From Prorocentrum cordatum (lineage: Eukaryota; Sar; Dinophyceae; Prorocentrales; Prorocentraceae), in the NCBI GenBank assembly GCA_963575745.1, contig CAUYUJ010017804.1:382374-437373 (forward strand): DNA of 55,000 nucleotides, written 5' to 3'. Shown here piece by piece: positions 43,738-52,640 of this stretch; within the stretch, counting starts at the first letter, position 1, and each line of letters opens with the position of its first letter. The notes beneath the pieces were generated by a model. That model had not been told where the DNA came from and ran no database searches. It saw only the letters and a program-made list of their open reading frames with translations. The position numbers and the translations under genes are program-made.

Positions 43738-45589
43738 GGCGAACACCCTTTGTCGAAAAGCGGTCGCCCTCCGTCTGTGCAGTTGTCGGGAACTTTACGA
43801 CGAGGGCCCCACCTCTGAACCGCCGACCGCCGAGGTCGCGCGGTTGCGGGTCGGCGACTCCGAAGGGTGTGGTTTGCAAGGGGTGTGGTTTGCAACCGGC
43901 ACCCTGGGGGGCATCCTGAGGTGCGGACGAGAACCTCGACAGAGTTTTCGTTCGCCGCGCCCCGAGGAGGCCCGACGAGGCCAGCGTCGCGCTCCCCGAC
44001 GGTGCCGATCGCAAGCCACACCCCAGCGTAACCGCACCCTTTGCAGCAGGGCTGAACCTAAACGGTGTTCTTCGTTTTCGTCCGCAACACGAAGTCGACA
44101 CGAAAACGGCCCACGGAAAGGCCAAAAGCACCGCTTGGGCCCAGCCCTGCCTGACAGGTCGCCGAGCCGAGGTCGCGCGGTCGCGGGCGGCCGAGGCGAG
44201 CGCACATGCTGGCGCGCCCGCGGCACGCCGAGGAGCTGCAGAGGTGTGAGCGGCGGCCCGCGCGGCGCGCCCGCCTGGGGGGGAGGGGGGGGCGGCGCGA
44301 GCCCTGAGCGGCAGCGCGCGGGCGTCGGCGCCGACGGGGGGGAGGCGAAGGACGCAGCACGGAACGGGTGCAGGCAAGCTGCTGCCACAGGGAACGCCAA
44401 GTAAGGAACGGAACCCCCTTTTTGGCACCAGGGAGCGACTGGGGGAACGAGGGAAGCTAGAGGAGCAACCACGGAATGACCTACAGCGAGCCCCTTGCGA
44501 ACGCAAAGCGGTCCTTATCTCTGCGCCTTGACTGTAAGCAACGAGTCGCGAACCCGCCAATGCTATCTGGAGGTAATCCTCAAAGGAACCTTCAGGCACT
44601 GCTCAACCTCTAAAAAAAGCTCAGCGAAGTACAGGCCGAGGAGGACGGCTCTTGCCGTTGGGTGTCTGCCGTCGGAGGACGGGTAGTGCGAGGCGGCGGA
44701 TGAAGGGAGGGGGACGCGGGGGGGGGACGAGGGAGGGGGGAGGAGGCGCCAACGAGGAGGGGGGGGGGGGCACGAGTGGAGGCGAAGGCACCAACGATGG
44801 GGAGGTGGAGGAGGGAGAGGACCAGAGTAAACCCTAGGGTGTCAAGAACCTGCAACACGCCCTCCCGTCCCAAGTCCCCTCCCTTCGGTGTCCACACAGA
44901 CCTCCACTTTCACTGCAAGAGGTGCCACATGACAAAAGATCAGCCTCCACCTGGCCTGAGATTCTGGCGAGAGCCGCGTTTTTGACGAAAGTAATGTGAG
45001 CAAGGTAATCATGATCATAGAGCTTATCGAAGTGTCCAGTGATATCCGTATTATGAAAACGGTCACCGTCTCGAGCGAGACCACTCATGCTGAAAAGGAG
45101 CCACCTTCCATCCGCGTAGCCGTTACATGTGCTCAACTTCCTGGCCTCCCAGATTCAGAAAAGTCATCGGCGAGAGCGACACTTTGAGAAGGAGCCGCCC
45201 CCCACCTCTGTGAATGCTGTAATCCTCTGACCCTGTCGGCTTGTCTGAAAGGCTTTTCCATTTTCGTCGTCCTCGTCGCGGGCCGCTCCCCTCCTTTCCC
45301 TGGACCCTCCTCTTCAAGCTTCCCGACCAGAGGGAAAGCGAGCAAGGTCGTAATCGAGTCGAGGGGAAGCCCCATTCCCTTTGTTTCCTCTCCCGCCACG
45401 GGGATGGGGGTCCTAGGGTCCTAGGGAGGGGATCCCGATGGGGGGGGGGAGAGGTCCTGGGGGCTGGTGATTTTCGCCCCCCGTCCTTTCCCCTTCGCCT
45501 TCCCGGCCTTCCCCTGGTCCTCCTGGTCCTCCTGGTCCTCCTGCTCTTCCGCTTCTCCTGCTCCTGCCCCTGCTGCTGCTGCTCCTCAT
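43738..45589. other. unassigned GC-rich region
   Basis: The phrase GCCGAGGTCGCGCGGTTGCG at 43827 recurs as GCCGAGGTCGCGCGGTCGCG near 44167. Poly-G runs at 44279-44293 and 44710-44770. A 539-codon minus frame across the CGA tract is an artefact. No gene recognised. Confidence 0.4.
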
Positions 45590-45815
45590 CCTTCCTCCTC
45601 CTTCTCCTGCTCTTCATCCTTCTGATCAGCCACCTCCTCCTCCAATGTACACAGCTCGCCTCTCCCACGGCGCATCGAGCGATGCAGTCATTTGGGGGAT
45701 CCAGGTTCGCTGGGACACTAGTCGGCGGATATAGAGACAAACCTTCGCAATGCGAAAGGATGGGCGGGAGGGCTAGGACTTCAGGCATTGCGCGTGCGCA
45801 CCTGACTTGTCACCA
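45590..45815 (+). repeat. dispersed repeat family D, copy 3 (tail half)
   Basis: From the TCC core: CACCTCCTCCTCCAATGTAC, GCAGCTCGC-like, GGATATAGAGACAAA, GGATGGGCGGGAGGGCTAGG. It aligns with 1370-1550. Confidence 0.65.
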
Positions 45816-46152
45816 TCCCTTTCTCCTCTCTGCTTATCCACTTTCTCCCCCACATCCTCATCCTCCTTGTTCGACGGCAGGCTCAGCAATTCTGCTGCTG
45901 GGTCTGCTCAGGCTGATTCCGAGCTTGGGCTTGACGGTTGAGTCACCTGTGTGTTCCACTGGATGCTCCTACACTTCCCTGATCAGGTCAACTCTCCCGG
46001 CGATCGTTTCTGGATGGGCTTGTGGGGATTCGCGAAGCGTCAAGGAACTTGTCACGAGCTCTTGGACACTGCTGCCGCTTGTCGCCGCCGCTGCTGTTCC
46101 GCCTGGCAGCGATAGCACTCTTCTTCGGCTCCACAGCGGCACCGCCATCCGA
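45816..46152. other. sequence downstream of phosphatase gene
   Basis: Probably the 3' flank of the minus-strand gene. Nothing recognised. Confidence 0.4.
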
Positions 46153-46168
46153 TCACGGCCCCGTGCGC

Positions 46169-48624
46169 TCAGTCCTGCTTCTCTGGAGGAAGAGAAGAGA
46201 AGAGAAAGCGGTATCAACATAAACTTTCGACGGCCCACGCGGATCTCTTGGATCGGCGCTGGGCCCCCCCTCCCTGGCGCACAGCGCCGCAAGGGGGCTC
46301 CGGCGCAAATCCAAGAAATCCGCGCGAACCGTCGAACACGTATGTTTATGCCGCTGTTTCTTCTTCGATGCTCCGCGCACCGCTGCCTCCGCTTCTGCTT
46401 GGACCCCTCGAAGCCGCCGTACAGCGTCCTGACGGACCCGGGCCGGACGCGGTACTCCGTGCGGCCACTCTCGCTGCCGCCCAGCAGCTCCAGCTCGAAC
46501 GCGACCACGCCGCAGTTGACGATCTTCGCGTGCTTGCACTCGTGGTAGGCGGCGTGCGGCAGGAACACCTTGGAAGAAACACAAACGGCATAAACATAAA
46601 CTGTCGGAGCTCCGCGCGGATTTCGTTGATCAGCGCTGGACCCCCTCCCTGGCGCGCGAAGCGCGCCAGGGGCGGCGCCAGGGGCGGCGCCAGGGGCGGC
46701 GCCAGGGGCGGCGCCAGAAGCGCCGCCGGGGGGGCCCGAGCGCCGATCCAATGAATCCGCGCGGAGCTCCGAAAGTTTATGTTTATGCCTTCGTCTGTTC
46801 TTCGACAAAGAACGTCGCTGGGGGTCTGAACTGTTCGGGACCCTCGAAAATCTGCCGAATCTGTTCAAAATCAATCACCGGACCCCTCCCTGGGTTCATC
46901 TGGTGCAATGTTTCACCCCAGATCTGTTTTTCGCTGTCCCGGGGACCGAAGACAGCCCCGGGAGGCCGAAGAAGGCTCAACACTCAAAACCTTCCCGGAC
47001 CCCGAACCTGGACCTTCCTGGCCTGGACCTATACTGGGCCACTTCAGACCCCCAGACGGCCCCAACCTTAGACAGGCGCGTTCCACTACTCGCAAAAGTA
47101 GCTACTCGCAAATGGCCTGGATCCGCCGCGGGTGATCTACGATACATTGCATGGAAGCAGACATGTGTTTTTTCGGGCGTTTGCGAGTATGCACTTTGCA
47201 AAGTCACAGAACGCGCTCGGTGAAACCTGGAAGAACGTCCGGAACCAAAGGGAGTGCCCGAACACCACCACTGCCGGCTGCAGCGCGGCTGGGCTGCAGT
47301 CCGAGAAGGCCCACTCGCAGAAGGCCTCGAGGCGCTGCCCGCCGTTCCCCGCGAGGCCCTTGTTGCCGAAGTTGTACGCCGCCTGCAGGCAGCCTGCAGG
47401 CAGGCTGCCGGGCGCGGGGCCGCCGGGCAGCGGAGCTGGCAGCGGCGGCGGGCGGTGGGCGGCGCAGAGGGTGAGCGTGTCGACGTTGCGGCTGATCTCC
47501 TCAGATACCTCCCTGGTAGGGTTCGAGCAGATGGGGTCGGAGGATCGCTCCGCATCGCCGATGCATCGCTGATGCTGGCGACGCATGAGTACCGTCGGCG
47601 TGGAGCGCATCGGGTCCCACATCGGGCCGCAGCATCGGCGATGCATCGGCGATGCAGAGCGACCTTCCGACCCCATCTGCTCGGGACCCCGTCTGGGAGA
47701 CCTGGATCAGACTCCTGCAGGCAAGACAGCGCCCAGACCGGGCGGCCGTCCCCCAGCGCCCAGCGGAAGGCCAGCAGCCCAGTGCACGCGGCGCGCCGCA
47801 GGCAACTGCTCGCCAAGACGGCGGCGCCGCAGAGGCCCCGCAGCTCCGAGCCGTCGGGGCACTCCAGGAAGCGCCGCAGCTCCTCAGCCTGCGACAGGCC
47901 CTCGCGGCTGAGCGGGGAGTCGAAGAACAGCGAGTCCAGGCTCAGGAGCATGGCGAGCTCCTGCGCCAGGGCCAGCGCGACTCGGAGGAGAGCACCGAGG
48001 CCGACGCCGCGGTTGAAGCACTCGTTCCAGGAGCTCTCGCCGTGCCGAACGAAGACAATGGTCTTGGTCTTGCACACGCTGCCAGAGGACTTACCCGGAT
48101 CCGGCGGCAGCTGGAACTGGCCGTCCCGCGAGAGCACGAGGTACAGCCCACCGTAGGCCACCAGCGCGAGCTTCCTCCTGACCTCGACGAACAGAAAACG
48201 GCATACAAATAAACTGTCGGAGGTCCGCGCGGATTTCTTGCATCGGCGCTGGCCCACCCCGTCCCTGGCGCGCGGAGCGCGCCAGGGACGGCGCCGGAAG
48301 CGCCGCCAGGGGGGCCCGAGCGCAGAAGATACGTGAATTCTGCGCGGACTTCCGCCAGTTTATGCGCATGCTTTATGTCATTAGTTCTTCCTCCTGACCT
48401 TACAACAGCGCGCTCCACTACTCGCAAAGGGTCTGGACTCGCCGCGGGGTCTTTAAGATTCATTACATCGAGGCAAGCATCCTGTTTGACGTTTGCGAGT
48501 AGGCACTGTGCGAGTAGTGGAACGCGCTCGGTGAGACCTCGTCGAGCCGGGACCACAGGGGCGCCAGTAGCGCCCCCAGGCACAGCGCGGCGAGCAACCA
48601 TAGCGCCGCCGCCCAGGCCACCAT
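46169..48624 (-). CDS. membrane-anchored histidine phosphatase (phosphoglycerate mutase-like), five exons
   Basis: Exons on minus: 48624-48538, 48182-47688, 47508-47227, 46568-46395, and a last few codons ending near 46169. The joined frame is about 347 residues. Residues 1-29 (MVAWAAALWLLAALCLGALL...) form one membrane helix, a signal anchor. The catalytic domain shows VRHGESSWN (RHG, His about 76), DSPLSREGLSQAEEL, SSCLRRAACTG (Arg about 159), LQE (Glu about 186) and VVFGHSLWFRTFF (second His about 279), ending KIVNCGVVAFELELL. These are the phospho-His and phosphate-binding residues of the family; the substrate cannot be told. Introns 1-3 fall between codons at GAG|GT, GGG|GT and CAG|GT. 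Intron 4 has no clean GT-AG: a GC donor gives a stop at 46153, splicing inside the AAGCAG duplication gives TGA at 46169-46171. Exon 1 could start further upstream. Confidence 0.85.
46181..46394 (-). mobile_element. introner family A, copy 3 (intron 4)
   Basis: Inverted ends: AGCGGCATAAACATACGTGT near the 5' side and CGAAAGTTTATGTTGATACC near the 3' side; inner arms ATTTCTTGGATTTGCGC and GCGCCGATCCAAGAGAT pair. Flanked by direct repeat AAGCAG (46395-46400 and 46175-46180), a likely target duplication. A pyrimidine-rich 3' end (CTTCTCTTCTCTTCCTCCAG) supplies the acceptor. Confidence 0.8.
46569..46808 (-). mobile_element. introner family A, copy 2 (in intron 3)
   Basis: Long arms of about 50 bases: GGCATAAACATAAACTTTCG...GAGCTCCGCGCGGATT at the 5' side pairs with AATCCGCGCGGAGCTCCGAC...AGTTTATGTTTATGCC at the 3' side. 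The middle has four tandem GGCGCCGCCCCT units. It ends CTTCCAAG at the exon 4 acceptor, echoing CTTCCAG at the exon 3 end. Confidence 0.88.
46818..47066 (+). mobile_element. TIR element family B, copy 3 (in intron 3)
   Basis: Homologous to 22081-22345 and 31505-31705. On the minus strand its ends are CGTCTGGGGGTCTGAAGTGG and GTTCAGACCCCCAGCGACG, a 16-17 base TIR. It fills the space between introner C copy 1 and introner A copy 2 with almost no other sequence. Confidence 0.8.
47067..47226 (-). mobile_element. introner family C, copy 1 (in intron 3)
   Basis: Starts GTTTCACCGAGCGCGTTC directly at the exon 3 donor and ends TTTGCGAGTAGTGGAACGCG...CTAAG|GT. It aligns with copy 2 along most of its length, including GCGGCG(G/A)(A/G)TCCAG and GCCTACTCGCAAACG-like blocks. 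Confidence 0.85.
47509..47687 (-). mobile_element. introner with ~52-bp TIRs (intron 2, family F)
   Basis: CGAGCAGATGGGGTCGG then GTCGCTCTGCATCGCCGATG at the 5' side pairs with CATCGGCGATGCGGAGCGAT then CCGACCCCATCTGCTCG at the 3' side, about 48 of 52 bases. The frame-preserving boundaries are GGG|GTCCC and GGGAG|GTATC. A single copy in the window, so its family is known only from this intron. Confidence 0.85.
48183..48386 (-). mobile_element. introner family A, copy 1 (in intron 1)
   Basis: Arms GCATAAACTGGCGGAAGTCC / GGACCTCCGACAGTTTATTTG and GGCGCGCTCCGCGCGCC in the centre. Flanked by a perfect 12-base direct repeat GTCAGGAGGAAG at 48387-48398 and 48171-48182; the second copy is the start of exon 2. 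Confidence 0.9.
48399..48537 (-). mobile_element. introner family C, copy 2 (in intron 1)
   Basis: GTCTCACCGAGCGCGTTC then CACTACTCGCA at the donor pairs with TGCGAGTAGTGGAGCGCGC at the 3' end; ends TGTTGTAAG|GT. It abuts the 12-base duplication of introner A copy 1, so intron 1 is a two-element stack. Confidence 0.9.
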
Positions 48625-48698
48625 ACGGCGGCCCGCTGGCGCCTCCCCCCGCCGCGCGGCGTGCGGGGGCGGTTGGCCTTGGAGGGGCTCTGCTCGCG

Positions 48699-48735
48699 GG
48701 GGCCGCAGCAGCGGCTGCCCGAGCCAAGGCTGCTG
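48699..48735. repeat. 35-bp word shared with 49698-49732
   Basis: GCCGCAGCAGCGGCTGCCCG plus AGCCAAGGCTGCTG is identical at both places and each copy lies beside a TCC or CGT microsatellite. Confidence 0.85.
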
Positions 48736-48747
48736 ACCCCCGCCTGC

Positions 48748-48838
48748 CTCCTCCTCCTCCTCCTCCTCCTCCTCCTCCTCCTCCTCCTCCTCCTTCTCCT
48801 CCTCCTCCTCCTCCTCCTCCTCCTCCTCCTCCTCCTTT
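48748..48838. repeat. (TCC)n microsatellite
   Basis: Nearly pure; GGA on the sense strand of the phosphatase gene, upstream of its first exon. Confidence 0.95.
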
Positions 48839-48952
48839 CCTGTTCCTTATGAATAACTCCTCCCTTTCGCACCCCGAGGCCCGTCGGGCGGGCGGGTTCC
48901 GCCTGAGAATTCCTGACCACTCATGAGCCTGAAGCTGAGAAGCTGGCAACAG

Positions 48953-49310
48953 CTTCACAAATCGAGGGCGGGTGGTTTTTCAACATGTGACTCTCGCCTT
49001 AGCGTCGCGCGCATTCGTTTTAAAACATGCAAGGCTTTCGCGGATTGAAAACGGGTGGCTTTCGAAATATGGCTCTCTCCTTAGCGCCGCGCACATTCGT
49101 TTCAACAAGTTGCAAAGGTTTCGCGGATTGACGGCGGTTCGTTTTCAAACTGTGATTATCTCCTTACTGCGCCCATTCGCTTCAAGCAATTGCAAGAACT
49201 TCACGGAGTGAGGGCGGCTCCTTTTCAAAATGTGGCTCTCGCCTTAGCGCCGCGCACGTTCGTATCAAACACTTGCAAGAATTTCACGAGTTCGCATGGT
49301 CAACTTTCTA
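48953..49310. repeat. ~83-bp tandem repeat, about 4 copies
   Basis: The phrase TTCGCGGATTGA/TTCACGGAGTGA begins units near 48953, 49036, 49119, 49199 and 49283. Each includes ATGTGGCTCTCGCCTTAGCG and CGCGCACATTCGTTTCAA. A related two-copy repeat (~76 bases, GGCGTTCTGG...GCGCAACA) follows at 49316-49470. Confidence 0.85.
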
Positions 49311-50034
49311 GAGCTGGCGTTCTGGAAGGATTCAGGACTGTCAGGGCGCAACAGTCACGTCGATTCCCGGCGCTGGAGTCCCAAGAACGGCGTTCTGGCA
49401 CGATACAAGGATCGTCAAAGCGCAACAATCAGGTTGACTCGTGGCCTTGAAGTCCTGAGAATCGTGTTTCGGCGCGCTTCCGGATTTTCACACGGTCGTC
49501 TTCTAACGGGGCAGTTTCCTCAGTGGCAATGAACCCTTGCAGGGGCCTATGAAGAAGGAGCTTGGAGGGAGGGTGTATTCCAACATCGTTGATGAGCCTT
49601 GGGTTTGCACTGGTCCTCCTCGTCCTTCTCCTCCTCCGCCTCCTGCTCCTCCTCCTTCTCCCCGCGTGCACCTCCGAGCAACCCTGTTCGAGGATGCCGC
49701 AGCAGCGGCTGCCCGAGCCAAGGCTGCTGCCATCGTCGTCGTCGTCGTCGTCGCTTTTCGGCCGAGTTCGACGACGGTTCTTCTCCTCGAAGGTATTCAG
49801 GGATCTCCAAGGGGGGATCCTTGGACGGTTCTCGAGGCTCTTCGATCTCTGGGGAGGTCGTCGTCGTCGTCGTTGACCTCCTCCCCCTCCTCCTCCTCCT
49901 CTTCTTCCTCCTCCTCCTCCTCCTCCTCCACAATTACTCAGTATGACTCCCTCTTCCCCTGATGGCGTCCGGGTGATGGCCGCGCACCCTCCGCGTACTG
50001 TTTTTTTGCACGCAGGATCCCCGGGAAATCCCGG
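49311..50034. other. unassigned with TCC/TCG tracts
   Basis: TCC tracts at 49615-49660 and 49880-49930, CGT tract at 49735-49755. Frames here are Ser/Pro artefacts. No gene recognised. Confidence 0.45.
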
Positions 50035-50612
50035 GAAACGACTCTCGCTGAGGCGCCGGCGTCATTTTTTCCCAAAATGCTGCTCTCGTTGAGGCGCCGG
50101 CCTCATTTCTGCTCCCGAACCGTTCCGAATCGTGCTCCAGCTGCAGCGTGGGCCTCATTTTCGGATCGGTGTTTGGCCTCCGTCGTTCAGGATGGCGTTC
50201 TCGCCCCAGCGCGGGCCTTTTTCTCGCGCGCCCATCCGCCCGCCACCACCGCGCCGCACCGCCACCACCACCACCACCACCACCACCACAACCACCACCA
50301 GCACTAGCACCAGTACCAACACCACCACCACCAGCACCACCACCACCACCACCAGCACCACCACCACCACCATCACCAGCACCACCACCACCACCACCAC
50401 TACCACCACCACCACCACGACAACCACGCACACACGCACGCACGCACGCACGTGCACCACCACCCACTACGCACGCGCGCGCGGAGCCACAGGTCCGCTA
50501 CGACACGCGTCCGCGGATAGAGAAAATCAGCGCCATGGTAAGGGATGGGAGGGAGGGGTAGGACGTCAGATATGACGCGAGCGACCCTAGCTTGTCCTCC
50601 TCCCCCTTCTTC
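50035..50612 (+). repeat. dispersed repeat family D, copy 4 with (CAC)n core
   Basis: Head with CGTGGGCCTCATTTTCGG and CAGGATGGCGTTCTCGCC; core is a CAC/ACC microsatellite (50255-50435) in place of the TCC/TGC core of other copies; tail CGGATAGAGAAAATCAGCGC, GGACGTCAGATATGACG and CCTAGCTTGTCC. Confidence 0.8.
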
Positions 50613-50620
50613 CCCTCCGT

Positions 50621-50642
50621 TCCGTAGCCAGTCTGGCTCAAG
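50621..50642 (+). other. decayed DinoSL at LINE 5' end
   Basis: TCC-GTAGCCA-GTC-TGGCTCAAG matches DinoSL at 20 of 22 positions (GTC for TTT, two changes). As at 15230 it follows a TCC-rich pyrimidine tract and precedes LINE ORF1. Confidence 0.82.
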
Positions 50643-50810
50643 GCCAAAATGGTTTCCATTTCATTGCCTGGGTGGGGTACGCTCCCACAGCTATCAGCGA
50701 TCGTCACTCTCGCAGCAACCACAAGGGGCGAGCTGCCGCCCACATCCTTGTTTGCAGCTGCCTCCAGGGGCGAGCGGCCGCCCATTTGCCTCAAGTCAGA
50801 TCATGTCGAG

Positions 50811-51830
50811 TGCGCATCCTTCGAGCCAGCGCGCTGGCAGGCGACCACAGACGTGGCGCTGGAGCCGAAGGAGATGCAGCAGCCAGCACACCTCACTCTC
50901 GACGCAAACGCCCAAGGGACAACAAACTGAATTTGTACCAAGACGCGATGTGCAAGCAATGTCGGCACCGTTGGACTTGGAATGCAAAGTCTGAATGCTT
51001 CATGCGATGGAAACCCTTCGCACCGTCGCCAATTGAGAACCGTCAGCCGGCAGGTACACCGGCAGGTAGCACATCCAAGTCGCCTTGGCACGCCTCCCAG
51101 CCAGCTGCTGGGGAGGCCCTCCAAGACCCAGTCAAGCCGCCGCCAGAACGCACAGCGGAGCAGGCACTCCAGTCGGCGCTTTCAGTCCACACCAGCAGGG
51201 AGAAGAAGTTCCAGCAGACGGCCGACGAGGTCGCCGAGGCGCAGCAGTGACTCAACGACGCAGTCGCACATCAAGAGCAGGCTGCCCTCGACCTCGTCCA
51301 CGCACAGAAAGCTTGCGCCAAAGCATGAGAAGACCACCGTGCCAAACTCGCTGGAGCAGCCGCGCAAGGAGCTGCAGTACCCGTATCGCGAGACATCTTC
51401 GCGGTCGACAGCACCATTTGGGAAGACCGCCTCTACGATGACGCCACCAGGACCCAGATGGAGGAGTGGAAGCGAGACATCAACCTACGCGTCAACGCGC
51501 TCAACGACGGCCAGAAGCACGTCCGCGAGAGCCTACGCAAAGCCAACGAGTTCGCAAACAACCCGCCAAGCGCAAGAGAGCCGCCGCTGGTGCCCCGCCA
51601 GCGGCCCTCCTACTCCAGATGGGCAACAGCAAGCGCATCCACCAGGACAACCTGAGACACCACACCCGCAGCTGTAGCACCAGCTGGACAAGCCGCCGAG
51701 GCCGCTGCCCAGCCTGCTGATGACGTGCCTTCTCAAGCCGACCGGAAGGCCGCCGCCGCCGCCCTAACCGAGACTGCGGCCAGGGCCACCGAGATGGTTC
51801 GCGCCACCAAGGGAGCAGGCCAAGGTGAGC
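50811..51830 (+). pseudogene. LINE ORF1-like protein with zinc motif and coiled coil
   Basis: MCKQCRHRWTWNAKSECF (50949-51002) is a C-x2-C...C zinc-like motif. Downstream is Gln/Ala-rich coiled coil (SREKKFQQTADEVAEAQQ, then QLNDAVAHQEQAALDLVHAQ) interrupted by TGA near 51248 and 51327, and MEEWKRDINLRVNALNDGQK up to a stop near 51654. A further Ala/Gln-rich segment runs to the endonuclease. Likely nucleic acid binding. Confidence 0.6.
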
Positions 51831-51845
51831 AACAGCAGCAGCCAG

Positions 51846-52640
51846 CTGCAGCCGCCGCGGGATTTCAGCAACCTGGGCAACCCCAACACCAGGGACGCCA
51901 CGGCCGAGATCCTCCTCGGCAACATCACCGAGTGGGGACCGCAGGCCGCCAACTACTGCCGCACCCTCGGCCACAGCTACCACCTCATCGCGATGTCGGA
52001 GACCCACGTGGACGCGAAGGGCATCCAGGACCAGGTCGGGAAGCTCGCCATGGACGGCTGGAAGCTCGCAGCCACACCGGCACTGCCGACCCACAAATCG
52101 GACAAGGGGACGCACGGTGGAGAGTGGGTTCTCACGCGCAGGGACATCGCAGCCACCACCTTCGAGGGCTACTGGGGCTACTACGTCAAGCGCCACAAGA
52201 GGCAGCCGTTCGCGGGCGTCTCGCCCAGCATTCTGTACACCAAGAGCGGTAAAATCGTCGATGTCGCAGTATACCTTGGGCCTGGGATTCGCGATCAGGG
52301 CGTGAACAAGGACGTCCTGATCTCCATCTCCAACTTCGTGGACATGCCAGCGACCTCTGGATCATCCTCGCCGACTGGAACTACGAGCCGCACTGGTGGG
52401 GCGACAAACCGTGGCTCACCAAATGGAACGGCACCACCCTCACCGACCCAGAGTACAAGATCACTTGCCACAAGGGCTCGGGCTCCGCGTGCGACTGCGC
52501 CATCTTGCGAGCGGACTTCGCCGTGTAAATCGACGCGAAGGCGGTCTAGGACGTTCCGTGGAAGACCGACTGCGGCAACCAAGTCACCGCGGGCACCACT
52601 GAGATCTGGAGCTACAAAGCTATCAAAGTTCCCAAAGCCC
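51846..52640 (+). pseudogene. LINE AP-type endonuclease domain
   Basis: NITEWGPQAANYCRTLGHSY then LIAMSETHVD (catalytic Glu in SETH), GGEWVLTRRD, VDVAVYLGPG; after a frame change WIILADWNYEPHWW (the GDxN block with Asp and Asn kept) and TCHKGSGSACDCAILRADFA. This is the typical exonuclease-endonuclease-phosphatase order. One frameshift near 52350 and stops near 52526 break it. Confidence 0.78.

Noticed and set aside
42980-44599. 539-codon minus-strand frame with poly-Val/Arg
   Set aside because: Produced by the CGA array and GC richness; no recognisable domain.
50155-50463. Poly-Val or Thr-rich proteins at the CAC array
   Set aside because: Microsatellite translation within family D copy 4.
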